Below are positions 50,871 to 61,680 of a DNA stretch of 64,000 bases, piece after piece; positions within the stretch are counted from its first letter, which is position 1, and every line of letters begins with the position of its first letter. Under the pieces are notes generated by a model. The model was not told the DNA's origin and did no database searches. It saw only the letters and a program-made list of their open reading frames with translations. Source of the stretch: Coprinopsis marcescibilis (taxonomy: Eukaryota; Basidiomycota; Agaricomycetes; Agaricales; Psathyrellaceae). A program made the position numbers and the translations under genes. The stretch covers positions 180,977 through 244,976 of the forward strand of contig ML210148.1 of NCBI GenBank assembly GCA_004369085.1, given 5' to 3'.

Positions 50871-53740
50871 ATGCAGTCTGGTCCCAGGGCTCCAGGGAGC
50901 AGCCAACCCCCTGTAAAGATATACAATGCAGTCTACTCATCTGTGCAGGTCAGTAAAGCACAGCGTTTGTGGACATTTTTGACCTTCTGACACGGTTATA
51001 CCCACCAGGTCTACGAGTGTATGGTCCGCGGCATAGCTGTCATGAGGCGAAGGCTCGACTCTTATGTCAATGCTACACAAATACTGAAAGTTGCGGGTGT
51101 TGATAAAGGGCGGCGAACGAAGATTCTGGAGAAGGAAGTGCTGCCGGGTAAGCACGAAATTGTCCAAGGAGGCTACGGAAAATATCAAGGCACCTGGTAA
51201 ACCACCCGTGAATTATATCGCAAAGACGTACAACTAACTAATTGCCTGCTCACTATAGGATACCTCTCGAAAGGGGACGCGATATTGCCTTGCAATACGG
51301 CGTAGCACCGCTGCTTTCGCCATTATTCGATTTTCAACCTAATATGAACGCGCTGGGAGCGTTACCCGTCTCAGCACAGGGGGGCACGGCTTCTCCACGA
51401 CCTCTGTCCGCATCATCTTCATACTCGAGCTTGGGACCCAACGCAAGCCAATATATCCCTTCAAGTCTGCCATCAAGTCTACCACCTGCACCCATTATGC
51501 CCGGATCCGCCCTTCGATTGCTAAACCAAGGGAGGGCACAAGGCCTCTTCACTCCATCCACCACCAGCGCAACTCTACGGCCGGCCGGCTACCACTCTCC
51601 GGGACCTTATCCTCATCCCAGTTATGCCCCATCGCCACAACCGCAGTCCTCACAAACCCCGCCACCCGGTTCTTCTCTCAAGAGGCATCGCTCTGACGCA
51701 GATGTCGAAGCTTACCCACAATATGTGGTTCAGCAACCTCCTCCACCGCACGGTAACCGTTTTACCACATAACCTATGATATAACCCCTTACGATGAACC
51801 AGATGCTCATATGCACGACGGTACTCAACACGGCATGCATCCACATTTGAACGGGGAAGAAAATCCTTCCCCAGCAAAGAGGCTACGAACAGATAGTTCT
51901 CTAACCACAGAACACACATCTTCTCAAGGTCATTGGCAGAGTCAACCTCGCGTCGTACATTCCCAGCCCCCAGGTCATAATGGATACGGTCAAAGCGCGA
52001 CTCGACCCTCTAGCTCAATGTCAACCGCGAACGGCAATCGCGCCCCTCCAGGCAGTGGAGAGGTTGTTGAAACTCACAGGTCGCGATACTCTTCGAAACC
52101 CTCCATGCCAAGAGGGATGGACCCAAATATGTCGTTCAAGGATGGCCGCCGTACATCGTTGATATCTCTGATATGCCAACGGGATGACCCCGCATCGGTC
52201 ATTGATCTCCTCCGCGAGGTCTCCGCAGAGCCAGTGCACCCTTCTCCGTTCGACATTGACACAGTCCTTGACGACCAAGGTCACACGGCACTTCATCTAG
52301 CTGCTAGCGTTGCCCGTATGCAAACCGTGGAGGCTTTGATTTCTGCTGGCGCTGATGTTCATCGAGGAAACCACCTTGGAGAAACCCCTCTCATTCGGGC
52401 ATGTCTGGCCACCCACAATTCTGATCATCAGACCTTCGCAAATCTTGTCACTTACCTCCACGCATCCATCAGGACCTTAGACACGTCCAAAAAGTCTGTA
52501 CTCCACCACATTGTCTCCCTCGCAGGCGTCAAAGGAAGAGCGGTTGTGGCGCGATACTATCTGGACCAGATATTCTATTGGATTGCTCAGCATGAAGGCG
52601 GTGACTTCCGCTCCCTGGTGGACCTTCAGGACGAACACGGAGATACCGCTCTAAACATTTCTGCGCGTGTTGGTAACCGCAGCTTAGTCCGAACGTTGTT
52701 AGATGTCGGTGCCAACAGAGTTCTGGCAAACAAGCTGGGTTTGCGCCCTGGAGATTTTGGCGTTGAGACTGAGGTAGGTTTGGCTTCTCTTGAGCTCACA
52801 CTCTTTATCTGACAAGTCGAACAGGAATTGAGCAGTGGGCTACGCGCGGAAGATCTTATCTCCTCTTTGAGGTCTGGCCCTCCTGCACCTGTTCAAAAGA
52901 GCCAGGATGTGATTGCCGGTAAAGTTACTCCTTCATAAGTTGCTGCATGCTGGCTGACACTGACAAACGTTTCCAGACATGACAGCAATGGTGCAACAAC
53001 TAAGTACAGACTTCCAGAGCGAAATTAAGTCGAAGCAAGATTCATTGGATGTCACACAAGCTCATCTACGCGCCGCAACTCGCGAACTTTCGGAACAGCG
53101 CAAGCAAATCCAGACATGGCAAGCGCGCTGTGGTGATCTGGACCAATTAAATCAACGGATTCGCAATGTTGAGAAGGCTATCGCCGAGGAGGATAATTTC
53201 GATTGGACAGGAAGAACAGACCTGGATCGGCGCGATGGCAAGCGGACTGGAGGCCCTGCATTCCAGTGGCGAGGTGTCAAATCGACGCTAGTTGGGATGG
53301 GAGGATCGATGGATATTTCGTTTAGCGTTGATTCTGAGCCACCGCTTCCGACTACGGACTCGGTGGCGAGCCTGGTCAAGTTGAGGAGGTTGAAATTGTG
53401 GCAACAACGAGTAGAGGACCTGGTGATGGCCAGACTGAAGGGGCTGCAAGGTGCGAGTGCGGAGAAGGAGTATCAATGCAAGAAGATTGTGGCACTCTGC
53501 ACCGGTATCTCGATTGATAAGGTGGAAGAGGTGTGTTGCTCCATCGTTGTTACTCTGCCGCTATAAAGCTGACAATGTCGTTTTAGATGTTGGACAACTT
53601 GGTGATCGCTGTCGAGAGTGAGGCTCAAGTGGTTGATATTGGACGTGTTTCTGGCTTTATGCAAAAGGTAGGAATAACCAATACTCGTATCGCGTCCACT
53701 GACCCATTTTCTTCTCCAGGTTCGAGACGGCATCATCTAA
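50871..53740 (+). CDS. MBP1: APSES transcription factor, MBF subunit Mbp1
   Basis: Mbp1-type factors drive G1/S transcription. Eight exons (50871-50948, 51009-51196, 51259-51752, 51803-52773, 52825-52918, 52977-53530, 53587-53667, 53720-53740) give about 826 residues. The N-terminal APSES/KilA-N DNA-binding domain (about 20-120) reads [56 protein letters not shown] and [15 protein letters not shown] long Ser/Pro-rich linker follows. Ankyrin repeats lie at about 365-575 ([55 protein letters not shown]). A coiled coil ([20 protein letters not shown]) and a C-terminal helical segment ([20 protein letters not shown]) probably mediate partner binding. The in-frame ATG at 50712 would add 53 residues; I prefer 50871 because family members keep a short leader before the DNA-binding fold. 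The final coding exon is only 21 nt. Confidence 0.93.
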
Positions 53741-53865
53741 CATTTTTCTGTACTTGTATGACCATCTTTATGATTTTTCTCTCTTCTTGCTGTGCATTTG
53801 TGGATTCGCCTGTCGATCTTAACATAATTATATTTTGATAGATCATAACATGGGCTGGAAACTTT

Positions 53866-55817
53866 CTATTCTGGAGCGAAAAGCTGGAAGTTCCTGTTGT
53901 ATGTACCTGAAGCGATCATGTTGCCGTCGCTGGAAATATCTACGGACATGACCTTTCCTGAGTCAGTCGACAGCGTCCGCAAGAGCTGCCAGTCGTCTGC
54001 ACTCCAAATCTTCACTAGGCCGTCGTAACCCGAACTTGCAAAGAAAAGACCGGAGCGGTACTTCCATTCCTCTGGTTTCCATTTTGGCTCTGAGCTCTGG
54101 TCTCCTTTGGTGTCGTCGTCTCCCATTTCTACGTCCTTTGATGGGGGCGTGTAGAATAGGTCGTTTGCGTAGAAGAATCGGATATCGGAGACGTTGGAAA
54201 GGTGCGCAGGGATGGTGTATAATGGCTTGATTGCCCGCATGTCCCAGATGCGGATAGTGTCATCGCTCGCGCCTGTTGCTATTTGGTAGCTGGGATGCGG
54301 ATTGAGCTCTTTGTTTGGGCAAGTGGTGGGATAAAGACTCACCCATTAGGCGAAAAGCTCATAGAAAGAATGGCTTGAACGTGACCGTCAAGCACCATTG
54401 CTGTCCGACCCGTCCTTAGGTCCCACACACGGCCAATCGCGTCCAATCCACTGCGAGATTCGGCCTGTTAGCCTTAAGACAACTGCGTGATAACGTCGAA
54501 CGCACCCAGAGGCAACGAGGGAACCGTCATTTTGGAATTCGACCGAGTAAACTTCCTTTGAGTGACCCTCCTGTAGCAGTATCTCCTTGGCAGTGTTGAC
54601 ATCCCACAATCGCCAAGTGGTGTCAAAGCTAGCACTGGCCACATAGTCGCCAGATGGGTGGAACGCGACGCGACAGACACGGTCTTGGTGACCTTTCATC
54701 ACGGATATTGGCTGGTCACTGAGAAGGTATGTCTTAAGCCCCACAAAGCGCACGATGGAAAGCATGAAACACACCTGTTCATCGACCACAGATTGACGTT
54801 TCCTTCTCCTGCACCACTGGCGAGATTGACAGTGTCTGGCGACTGAGAAAGTGTTGCGGCTGGATGCCATGCGACCCCTCCAACCTTATCGGTGTGTCCT
54901 ACAATCTTCTATAAGAAACGAACAAGTATGAGGAAAATCTTAACTAACCACGTAGTGCTTTAATCTCTGTACACTGCGGTACATTCCACAACTTCACTGT
55001 CCCTGACCAACTTCCAGTCGCAAGAATCTTGTTGTTAGGTGCAAATCGGACTTGGGATATAGGGCGTTCATCGCCAATTTGTGAACCAAGATTGGAGAAT
55101 TTCTAAGGAGAGCGACTTGTCAGAACGTTTACGCTGGGTATACTTGCGACTAACCTTCACTTGGGCGAATACCTTCTTCCTGATATCCACTATCCGACCA
55201 AGGTCCAGTTTACTGTCTAGTCGCTGTTGGGCGATTCGCTTTTGAGCTCTGAAAAAGAAAAAGAAATAAGGGAAGCAGTAAGCACCTTGGACGTCGGCTA
55301 TTGGTAGAGTGACTCCAACCTGGGGAGAGAATACTCTGCTATGTTTTGTCGTGCTTCCAGGAGCTCTAGGGATCCAGGGGTATAGAACTCTTCTTGCTAC
55401 AGCTTTCTTTAGTTTCTGGCTGAATGCTTGGCTGTAGAAGCGGACCCACCTCTTCTTCTTCACTATCCTCAGAGGAGTCTTCATCTACTTCCATGGCATC
55501 ATCCCCTCGCGCCGCGTTGATTTGGGAAAGCACATAAATGAGACGGTCCCGACGATCTGCTGCCTGAACTTTGCGTAAGCCATTGTGAAGACAGCAAGTA
55601 AGCAACCGCTACATACGCGTTCACCGAAGAGAGTTATAGGTTCTCCAATCTCACGCAGCCGGGCTTTCACTTTGTTGTCGTCTGTCGGTGCTGCTATGCC
55701 TCGCGCCTTCTTTTTGCGTTCGAGTTCGTCGAGAAGAACCTTGTTCTCGAGACGCGCTCGTTCTGAGCCAAGGTAATTGCCATCGTCGACGAGGTTGTCG
55801 TATGTGAGTTCTGACAT
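53866..55817 (-). CDS. PRP4: U4/U6 snRNP protein PRP4, WD40 repeat
   Basis: Prp4 is a tri-snRNP component needed for pre-mRNA splicing in the nucleus. On the minus strand it starts at 55817 ([17 protein letters not shown]) and ends at 53866 ([10 protein letters not shown], stop TAG), with several introns of about 50-60 bp. The splicing factor motif (SFM domain) is visible as [20 protein letters not shown] followed by [13 protein letters not shown]. An acidic stretch ([14 protein letters not shown]) and [20 protein letters not shown] come next, then [20 protein letters not shown]. Seven WD40 blades follow, for example [72 protein letters not shown] and [19 protein letters not shown]. Between two blades sits an acidic insert ([20 protein letters not shown]). 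The motif order matches the family throughout. Confidence 0.93.
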
Positions 55818-56197
55818 TGTGTCCTACACGCCGCCAGAGTGTTGTGGAGAGTTCAAGTTCAAGGTCAAAAGTCCCTCAGCATGGACTCGGAGGCTCTTGC
55901 GCGAACTACTTGCCTATTCGGGGGTGCACTCAACGTACACTCAAACTACTACTTACAGTAGAACACAGGGAAATCGAAGGCAGACTCTTCCATTGGTTCA
56001 TGTCATATATTAGTTGGTCATTCGAGTTATAACTTGCGACAGTGTCTAAATATCTTTAAACACGAACGAGCCGGTAAATATGTTCCAGTGAAACTCATAG
56101 AGCACTTCAGATGTCGGAACAATTATAGTTTTGGATTAGGTGTGTATTAACGAAGCAAAGCCGGTCCGAGCAATTGGACATACGACACTTCGAAGTT
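55818..56197. other. Intergenic region between PRP4 and SDHAF2 genes
   Basis: About 380 bp holding the PRP4 promoter and the 3' end of the downstream-oriented minus-strand gene. No coding frame or repeat is supported. Confidence 0.45.
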
Positions 56198-56723
56198 TTA
56201 TGGTAGATCTGGCATCCTACGAACGACCTTCCCTTCATTGCGGACGTGAACCCGGAGTCTGTCAAGAAGTTGCGTGCTGGCCCAACGTTCTGGAGGTGTA
56301 CGTTTGTTGGTTGCCCAGTAATAGATATCCCAGTCGTTTTCATCGAGGAGCTAATATCCCGGTCAATTCTGCAGATGGCTACGCGACGAAAGGAAGGCGA
56401 CTTACCTTGTCATATTCCTGTAGCTCTGCCACAGACATGTTCGACATGTTCTCCTGAGCGAAGGTGCTCAGCAACAGGTCGGTCTCCAAGGTCCCTCTTT
56501 TCCGTGATTGGTATACCAAACGTGCCCGCAGTGAGGTTTCAGATTCGTTCGGACGTGGAATGGGCTGAATCTTTGGTGCATCCTCTTGGGATTGGGTGGA
56601 TTGAATATGTTCGCGGGTGTGAGGAAGAGGCCAAGGGTCTGCCCTGCATCGTGATGTGGTGGAGAACGAATATATACTCGACCCGATAGACCTTCTAAGG
56701 ACCCTTGGAAGAATGGCCAACAT
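56198..56723 (-). CDS. Succinate dehydrogenase assembly factor 2, mitochondrial
   Basis: SDHAF2 (yeast Sdh5/Emi5) promotes FAD attachment to the succinate dehydrogenase flavoprotein in the mitochondrial matrix. Two minus-strand exons (56723-56406, 56350-56198) give 156 residues. The N-terminus [20 protein letters not shown] is Arg/Ser-rich without acidic residues, a good mitochondrial presequence. The conserved core follows: [57 protein letters not shown] and [13 protein letters not shown]. The product ends VVRRMPDLP. The intron splits YDK from LLDEND in phase 0 with GTAAGT and TATTAG. Family assignment is firm. Confidence 0.94.
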
Positions 56724-56958
56724 GACTGTAGTTGCGAACTGATAACACGGAATTTTGGTCCTCCCTCAGCATATCAGGCGCCAATTGCCGCGGGGTATCG
56801 TGGGACAGCTCTGACTTCATTCTCACGATCCGGACCGACTTGCGCTTTCAAAGGCACAAGCTCAGTGACCTCTGCATGCCATCCGCTGGACTCAATACCT
56901 CTCCTCCTAAGGTATCCTCTATCAGCTTCCATCCACGTCCCAACGAGCATCGAAAGGG

Positions 56959-58626
56959 ATGCAACCAAAGACGGCAGATGAAGATTCCAAGCGCCAGAGA
57001 ATCGATGCCCGGATAACTGCTTTAGAGGAAGAAATTTGCGCCTTGAAGACCCAAAGAAACGAACTGTCGCCGATATGTCAACTACCGCCGGAAGTCCTTA
57101 GCAGGATATTCATTCACTTCGAACTACAAACGTCGCTCAGATTTCATTGCCCTGCTAATCGGTCCTGGTACCAGATAACCCACATCTGCAGGTATTGGAG
57201 ATCTGTCGCTTTGCACTGTCCTCAACTATGGTCGAACATATGCGTAGTATCGACTTTTTGGACCGAACTGTTCCTCAGCAGGTCAAAACAGGCCCCTTTG
57301 TTGCTTGAAATCGGCTTCCAGGTCCCTTTTGCCATGGAACCGCGAATTCATGAAATTTTGGTCACCCAGATGTCCCGACTCTCGTCTCTTCTGGTTTCGG
57401 GGACCACGGATATGCTCAAGATGCGGTTACATCACTTGCCATCATCGGCTCCCTCCCTACACACACTCTCCATCGAAAACAGCGGGTTCAATGAAACAAT
57501 GACCCTGCCCGAGCTGTTTGTGGAAGGTACCCCTCAGCTCAAGGAACTGCGACTGTATCGGTGCTATATAGATTGGAGTTCGCCTTTATTGCAAGGCCTA
57601 TCCAAGCTAAACATATCAGTGAATGATGATGTTTTCTATCCTTCCACACACCCGCCACCACCGTCCCCAGATGTGTTTCTTCAAGCCTTGCGTAACATGA
57701 CAACTCTCACCCACCTTACCCTTCAAATGGACTTTCCGGACATAAACTCGAAACCCCTATCAAATAGTTCAATCGCCCTGCATCATCTCGAAGAGCTTGA
57801 TTTAGCAGGGTCGATTACAGGCGTGGTAGGGTTTTTGTCACATATAACCCTTCCTGCATCCGCACACATCCGTTTAGTCTGCTCAACTACGTTGGAAGAC
57901 ACACACATGGCTTCGGAACTTGGGAAGGTCCTCATTCCCTCGTGGCTCTCTGTATCCCTTGAAAACCCACCCCTGACTCTGCCTTCCATGCGCTATCTCA
58001 TAGTCCAATCAAATTACAAGTTTTGTCACCTACTCGCTGGCTTCGATGACACCGACGTGCAGTTTCCTCATATGGGCCAGCTTCCGCCCTTGAGTGTAAC
58101 GCTAATAGCTTCAGAATCACCCCGCCATACACCATCTCCAAGCTCTTTGTTCCGTTCACTGCCACTCAGCAACCTCCACATCGTTAACCTCGGTACAGTC
58201 TTGGAACGTTCAGACATCGAATATTTCTCAAGTTTGCCTGGGTTGAAAACTGTCCTTTTAACTGGCGTTTCACCGACTGTTCAGTTCCTGGACTACCTCC
58301 GGCAAGATTCTGCCTTTTCCAATCTCGACTCTCCTGGCGAACATTGTACCTGTTTTCCCAACCTCGAGTCTCTATCTATCGACTCCTACGACCTTATGGA
58401 CCATCTTGCATTTTCTTTGGATGACTTCCTGCAGTTGTTGATCCTGCGGGTTGAGTTCAACCGGCCAATTCACCAGTTGAAATTGGTGGAGTGGGCTAAT
58501 CTAGTCCCTGGTGACGTGGACCGTATCAAGGGCATCGTGACTGATGTCGTTTGGGATCACCATGTAGAACTAAACAGGACTGGTCAAAGCGACTCCGAGT
58601 TTAGCGAATCTTCGTTGTTCTACTAG
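56959..58626 (+). CDS. F-box-like leucine-rich protein
   Basis: A single-exon frame of 555 residues. A coiled-coil lead (RIDARITALEEEICALKTQR) is followed by the F-box-like core LSPICQLPPEVLSRIFIHFE and ITHICRYWRSVALHCPQLW, then leucine-rich repeats (LKELRLYRCYIDWSSPLLQ, LHHLEELDLAGSI, SLPGLKTVLLTGV). It belongs to the large Agaricomycete F-box-like family but to a different subgroup from the tandem trio at 33-39 kb: its lead (ALEEEICALKTQRNELSPI) is the common Agaricomycete type. The C-terminus is modestly Ser-rich (SDSEFSESSLFY). The target is unknown. In-frame ATGs further upstream exist, but the ATG at 56959 precedes the conserved lead. Confidence 0.86.
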   Translation: MQPKTADEDSKRQRIDARITALEEEICALKTQRNELSPICQLPPEVLSRIFIHFELQTSLRFHCPANRSWYQITHICRYWRSVALHCPQLWSNICVVSTFWTELFLSRSKQAPLLLEIGFQVPFAMEPRIHEILVTQMSRLSSLLVSGTTDMLKMRLHHLPSSAPSLHTLSIENSGFNETMTLPELFVEGTPQLKELRLYRCYIDWSSPLLQGLSKLNISVNDDVFYPSTHPPPPSPDVFLQALRNMTTLTHLTLQMDFPDINSKPLSNSSIALHHLEELDLAGSITGVVGFLSHITLPASAHIRLVCSTTLEDTHMASELGKVLIPSWLSVSLENPPLTLPSMRYLIVQSNYKFCHLLAGFDDTDVQFPHMGQLPPLSVTLIASESPRHTPSPSSLFRSLPLSNLHIVNLGTVLERSDIEYFSSLPGLKTVLLTGVSPTVQFLDYLRQDSAFSNLDSPGEHCTCFPNLESLSIDSYDLMDHLAFSLDDFLQLLILRVEFNRPIHQLKLVEWANLVPGDVDRIKGIVTDVVWDHHVELNRTGQSDSEFSESSLFY

Positions 58627-58939
58627 TATCCTGACGATGACGTTATGCATCACATGGGGTTTAACATACCACCTTGAGGGCCCAGCTACTAGTATGTATT
58701 ATAAGTTCTTTACGCATATACGATTGTTTGTACCGACACGCTCTCCTCGTAGTAGTCAAGTTCTCCTCTTTGGTGTTGTCAAAATTGAATCGTGCGTCCA
58801 AATATCTGTCACACTTTCTTCCCGTTTGCTTCACTGTACGCCAAAGAACTTTGACCGGCGAGCTATGAATTCGCCGGATCGCCGGCTAACATTGGCCTTC
58901 CGGGGGGATGCAGACCGACGAAGAGCTGGGCGTCGGTAA

Positions 58940-59323
58940 CTTCAAAGCACCCGGGCCACGCTACAACTTGAACTCGGCCTCACCAGCATCCGATACCACA
59001 TAAAGTCAAACCCAGGAGTTATGTGGGGTGTCCTTGAGAAGCTGCAGTACCTTACGACGCTGAAGCTCTCGTATTCCTTCCCAATTGAGATCATGAAGGA
59101 CGAGTGGGAAAACTTGATGGAGCCCACCCGAGTTGTCGCTCTCCCAAATCTCCGAAATCTGACTTTCATGGGGGGCTCCAAGCATAGTTGTCAGTTCTTC
59201 CAGGGTATCGGGAGACCATCGTCATCCTACGTCAGCATCACATCCACAGCTCCCTTTGACTATGCTCACTCTATGCATTTTCTCTTTGATATTGATTTCG
59301 ATATGTTTCGAAGTTTCCTCTGA
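58940..59323 (+). pseudogene. Fragment of an F-box-like leucine-rich gene
   Basis: About 125 codons in one frame: ATLQLELGLTSIRYHIKSNP, then YLTTLKLSYSFPIEIMKD, VVALPNLRNLTFMGGSKHS and a stop after FDMFRSFL. This is the pattern of the leucine-rich middle of F-box-like proteins, but there is no F-box core upstream and no C-terminal part downstream. It lies about 300 bp after the intact F-box-like gene on the same strand, so it is most simply a decayed duplicate. A short expressed exon of a spliced gene is possible. Confidence 0.5.
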
Positions 59324-59450
59324 AAGGAGTTGGGATAATCTTCAAGCTTCAACTCTGGCATTGCAAAGAATTGATCAAGTACGCATACATATATAATTAT
59401 CTTTGTACCATTATCATCAAGTACGTGATTGCCACTCTTTGAACACCTTG

Positions 59451-61209
59451 CTAATTGACGGAAACTCTTTGCGTTTGTGCCAATCCATTTCCGGACCATT
59501 CGTCCACTCTGGTCAGAGGCGGAAGGGTATTCCCTCGGTTGCCCAACGGTTTCGTGAACTTGGTGTCTACAATCACCTTCTCGACGCCGTTTAGCCTCTT
59601 GTCGAACGCGGCATACAGAGCAGGAAGTTCTTCCAATGGAACACGATGGCTGATGATACTAAGGAGAAATTGAGCGGGCCTTCGTGTACAAAAGAGATAG
59701 ACAAACGTACAAGGTAGGGTCCATTTTTCCCGTCATAATGTAATCCTCGAGAATTTCCTTCCAGTACAGATGAACAGGCGCTTGGCCATTTCCAATGAGC
59801 CTAAAAATGAATTAGAGTGATACTAACGTCATTAACAAGATCGGCGTACCTGATTCCTTTCTCCATCAAAGCTCCGAGGTTTACACCGTTAGCATATCCA
59901 GCGTATGCTGCGATGATACCACACCGGCCCATTTTCCGAACAGATACAAGCATCTCATTGATCGTTTCTGGTACGTCGGTTTCAAGCATCAGGAACTTTT
60001 GAACTTTGTGTGCCAACGACTTGGGTTCATGGAAGCTGCCTGTCATCTGGGTCAGGTCAAGATATCGAGGCATTACGAGCGAATACTGACCAGCGTCAAT
60101 GGCGACGTCAACCCCCTTCTCGCCAACAATCTCCCGGATCCGAGTTGGAACATGCTTGCAATCTTTGAAATTGATGATTTCAATACCCAACTTTTCTTTA
60201 GCAAAGTCAAGTCGTTCTGGGACGCTGTCGATGCCGATTATCCTGGACGCCCCCTTGAGTTGGGCCCACTTGGCGACATACATACCTACGGGGCCGAGGC
60301 CCTGCACTTCAATGTCAACGCTTGCTACAGTGCGAGTGAGCTGGGGAGCATACCCAGATAGCAACGGTGTCCCCGTTTTCGACGCCGGTATCTACCACGG
60401 CGTGATAACTCGTTGGGAGGATGTCGCTCAGGAACAGAGCTTGCTCATCGGTGATGTTGTCGGGAATGGGCAAAAGGTTGACGCTTCCTTTAGCTTGCGG
60501 TGAGTATTGCGAGAAACGAGATCAGAGGAATGTGGGGTAAGGTTACCTTTGGGCACTCGCACATACTCAGCCTGGCCTCCAGCGTATCCGCCAGTAAAAT
60601 GAGAGTATCCGTAGAACCCTGCATCGTTTGTACCGTACATAGCCTTTTGAAGGCTTCCCGGGGATTAGGCGTTAGGCGTTAGGAACAATTCGCGTAATGG
60701 AAGCTTACTTACGATGAAGGGTTGGTGCGGTCACACATCGACGAAAGCTTCTTCTGACAGAATTCGCATTCTCCGCAGGCAATCTGGAACGAAGCGACTA
60801 CACGTTGGCCGGGATGCAAATTCTTCACGCCCGGGCCAACTTGGTCAATGACACCCATGAACTGTAGGCAAGTCAGTTCGAGGCTGAGAATGGTACCGTA
60901 CGCATCAGCGTTGCACTGACCTCATGTCCAAGGATGTCTCCTCTTTGCAGAGCCAGAATTTCGCCGTGATACCTAAGGCGGGTTAGCGGGAGGACTGACA
61001 GGGGTGGGCAGAGCGCACAGATGCAAATCGCTGCCGCATATAGTTGTCGCGGTGACCTTGACGATGACGTCCTCGGGCTCAGTGACTTTAGGAACAGGCG
61101 CATCGATCATTCGAACGTCTGTATTTCCAAACCAAGCGAGAGCTCGCATAGTCGCCCCAGACTCATCAGGTTCATATTCAGGGTGTACCGTTGTCGGCAA
61201 CGGTCCCAT
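59451..61209 (-). CDS. Zinc-dependent alcohol dehydrogenase, MDR family
   Basis: A medium-chain dehydrogenase with NAD(P) binding, probably cytosolic. The minus-strand gene starts at 61209 ([20 protein letters not shown]) and ends at 59451, with several short introns. The catalytic zinc site shows [15 protein letters not shown] and [16 protein letters not shown]. The structural zinc cysteines are in [16 protein letters not shown]. The nucleotide fold shows [20 protein letters not shown] and [15 protein letters not shown] with an acidic residue after the second strand, which favours NAD+. Gly/Ala-rich [15 protein letters not shown] and [19 protein letters not shown] follow. The domain arrangement resembles formaldehyde dehydrogenase/dismutase-type and glutathione-independent ADHs, but the substrate cannot be stated. 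The gene is divergent from the CCCH-finger gene, with 471 bp between starts. Confidence 0.88.
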
Positions 61210-61680
61210 ATACTGACAACGGCGTTAGCGCATTTGTTCAAGGCAAAAGTTGTTGCAAAGTTCACGTTTTGAGCTGCGTTCGCTGCTGTTTGCATGGTTG
61301 TGGGATAGCGATTTATGATATCTTCGATGAGTTCAGACAGTGGGGTGAGTCCGCCTCGTTTTATATAGCGCTGAGGCCGGTCCTGGTGAATCAGAGCTCA
61401 TGAATGACATCATTAGCAGCTCCATCTAGCCCATATCAAGAGCTCCTCTACGGTCTTCGCGAAAGACACGAGAAGCGACAATTGGAGTATGCAGGTTAGT
61501 CGTCACTGCCCCTGCGCGCTGTGGCCATTGTGGAGTTCGAGATCAACGTCGGTAACCCTAACCCACTTGCTGAGTGTGGATGACCAAGCAAAGCTGATGG
61601 TGTCGGGTTGTCCCATCGTTCTTCTCCTTATCTCTTGCTCTGACGCTCATATTCGACCCATTGACCGACCTACTGATACG
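61210..61680. promoter_or_regulatory. Divergent promoter, alcohol dehydrogenase and CCCH-finger genes
   Basis: About 470 bp between two divergent start codons. It should hold both promoters. A TATATA string at about 61358-61363 is a weak candidate core element. No ORF is supported. Confidence 0.35.

Noticed and set aside
51197..51258. Possible truncation of the MBP1 DNA-binding domain at a stop after GTW
   Set aside because: A normal GT-AG intron joins GTW to [14 protein letters not shown], completing the APSES fold.
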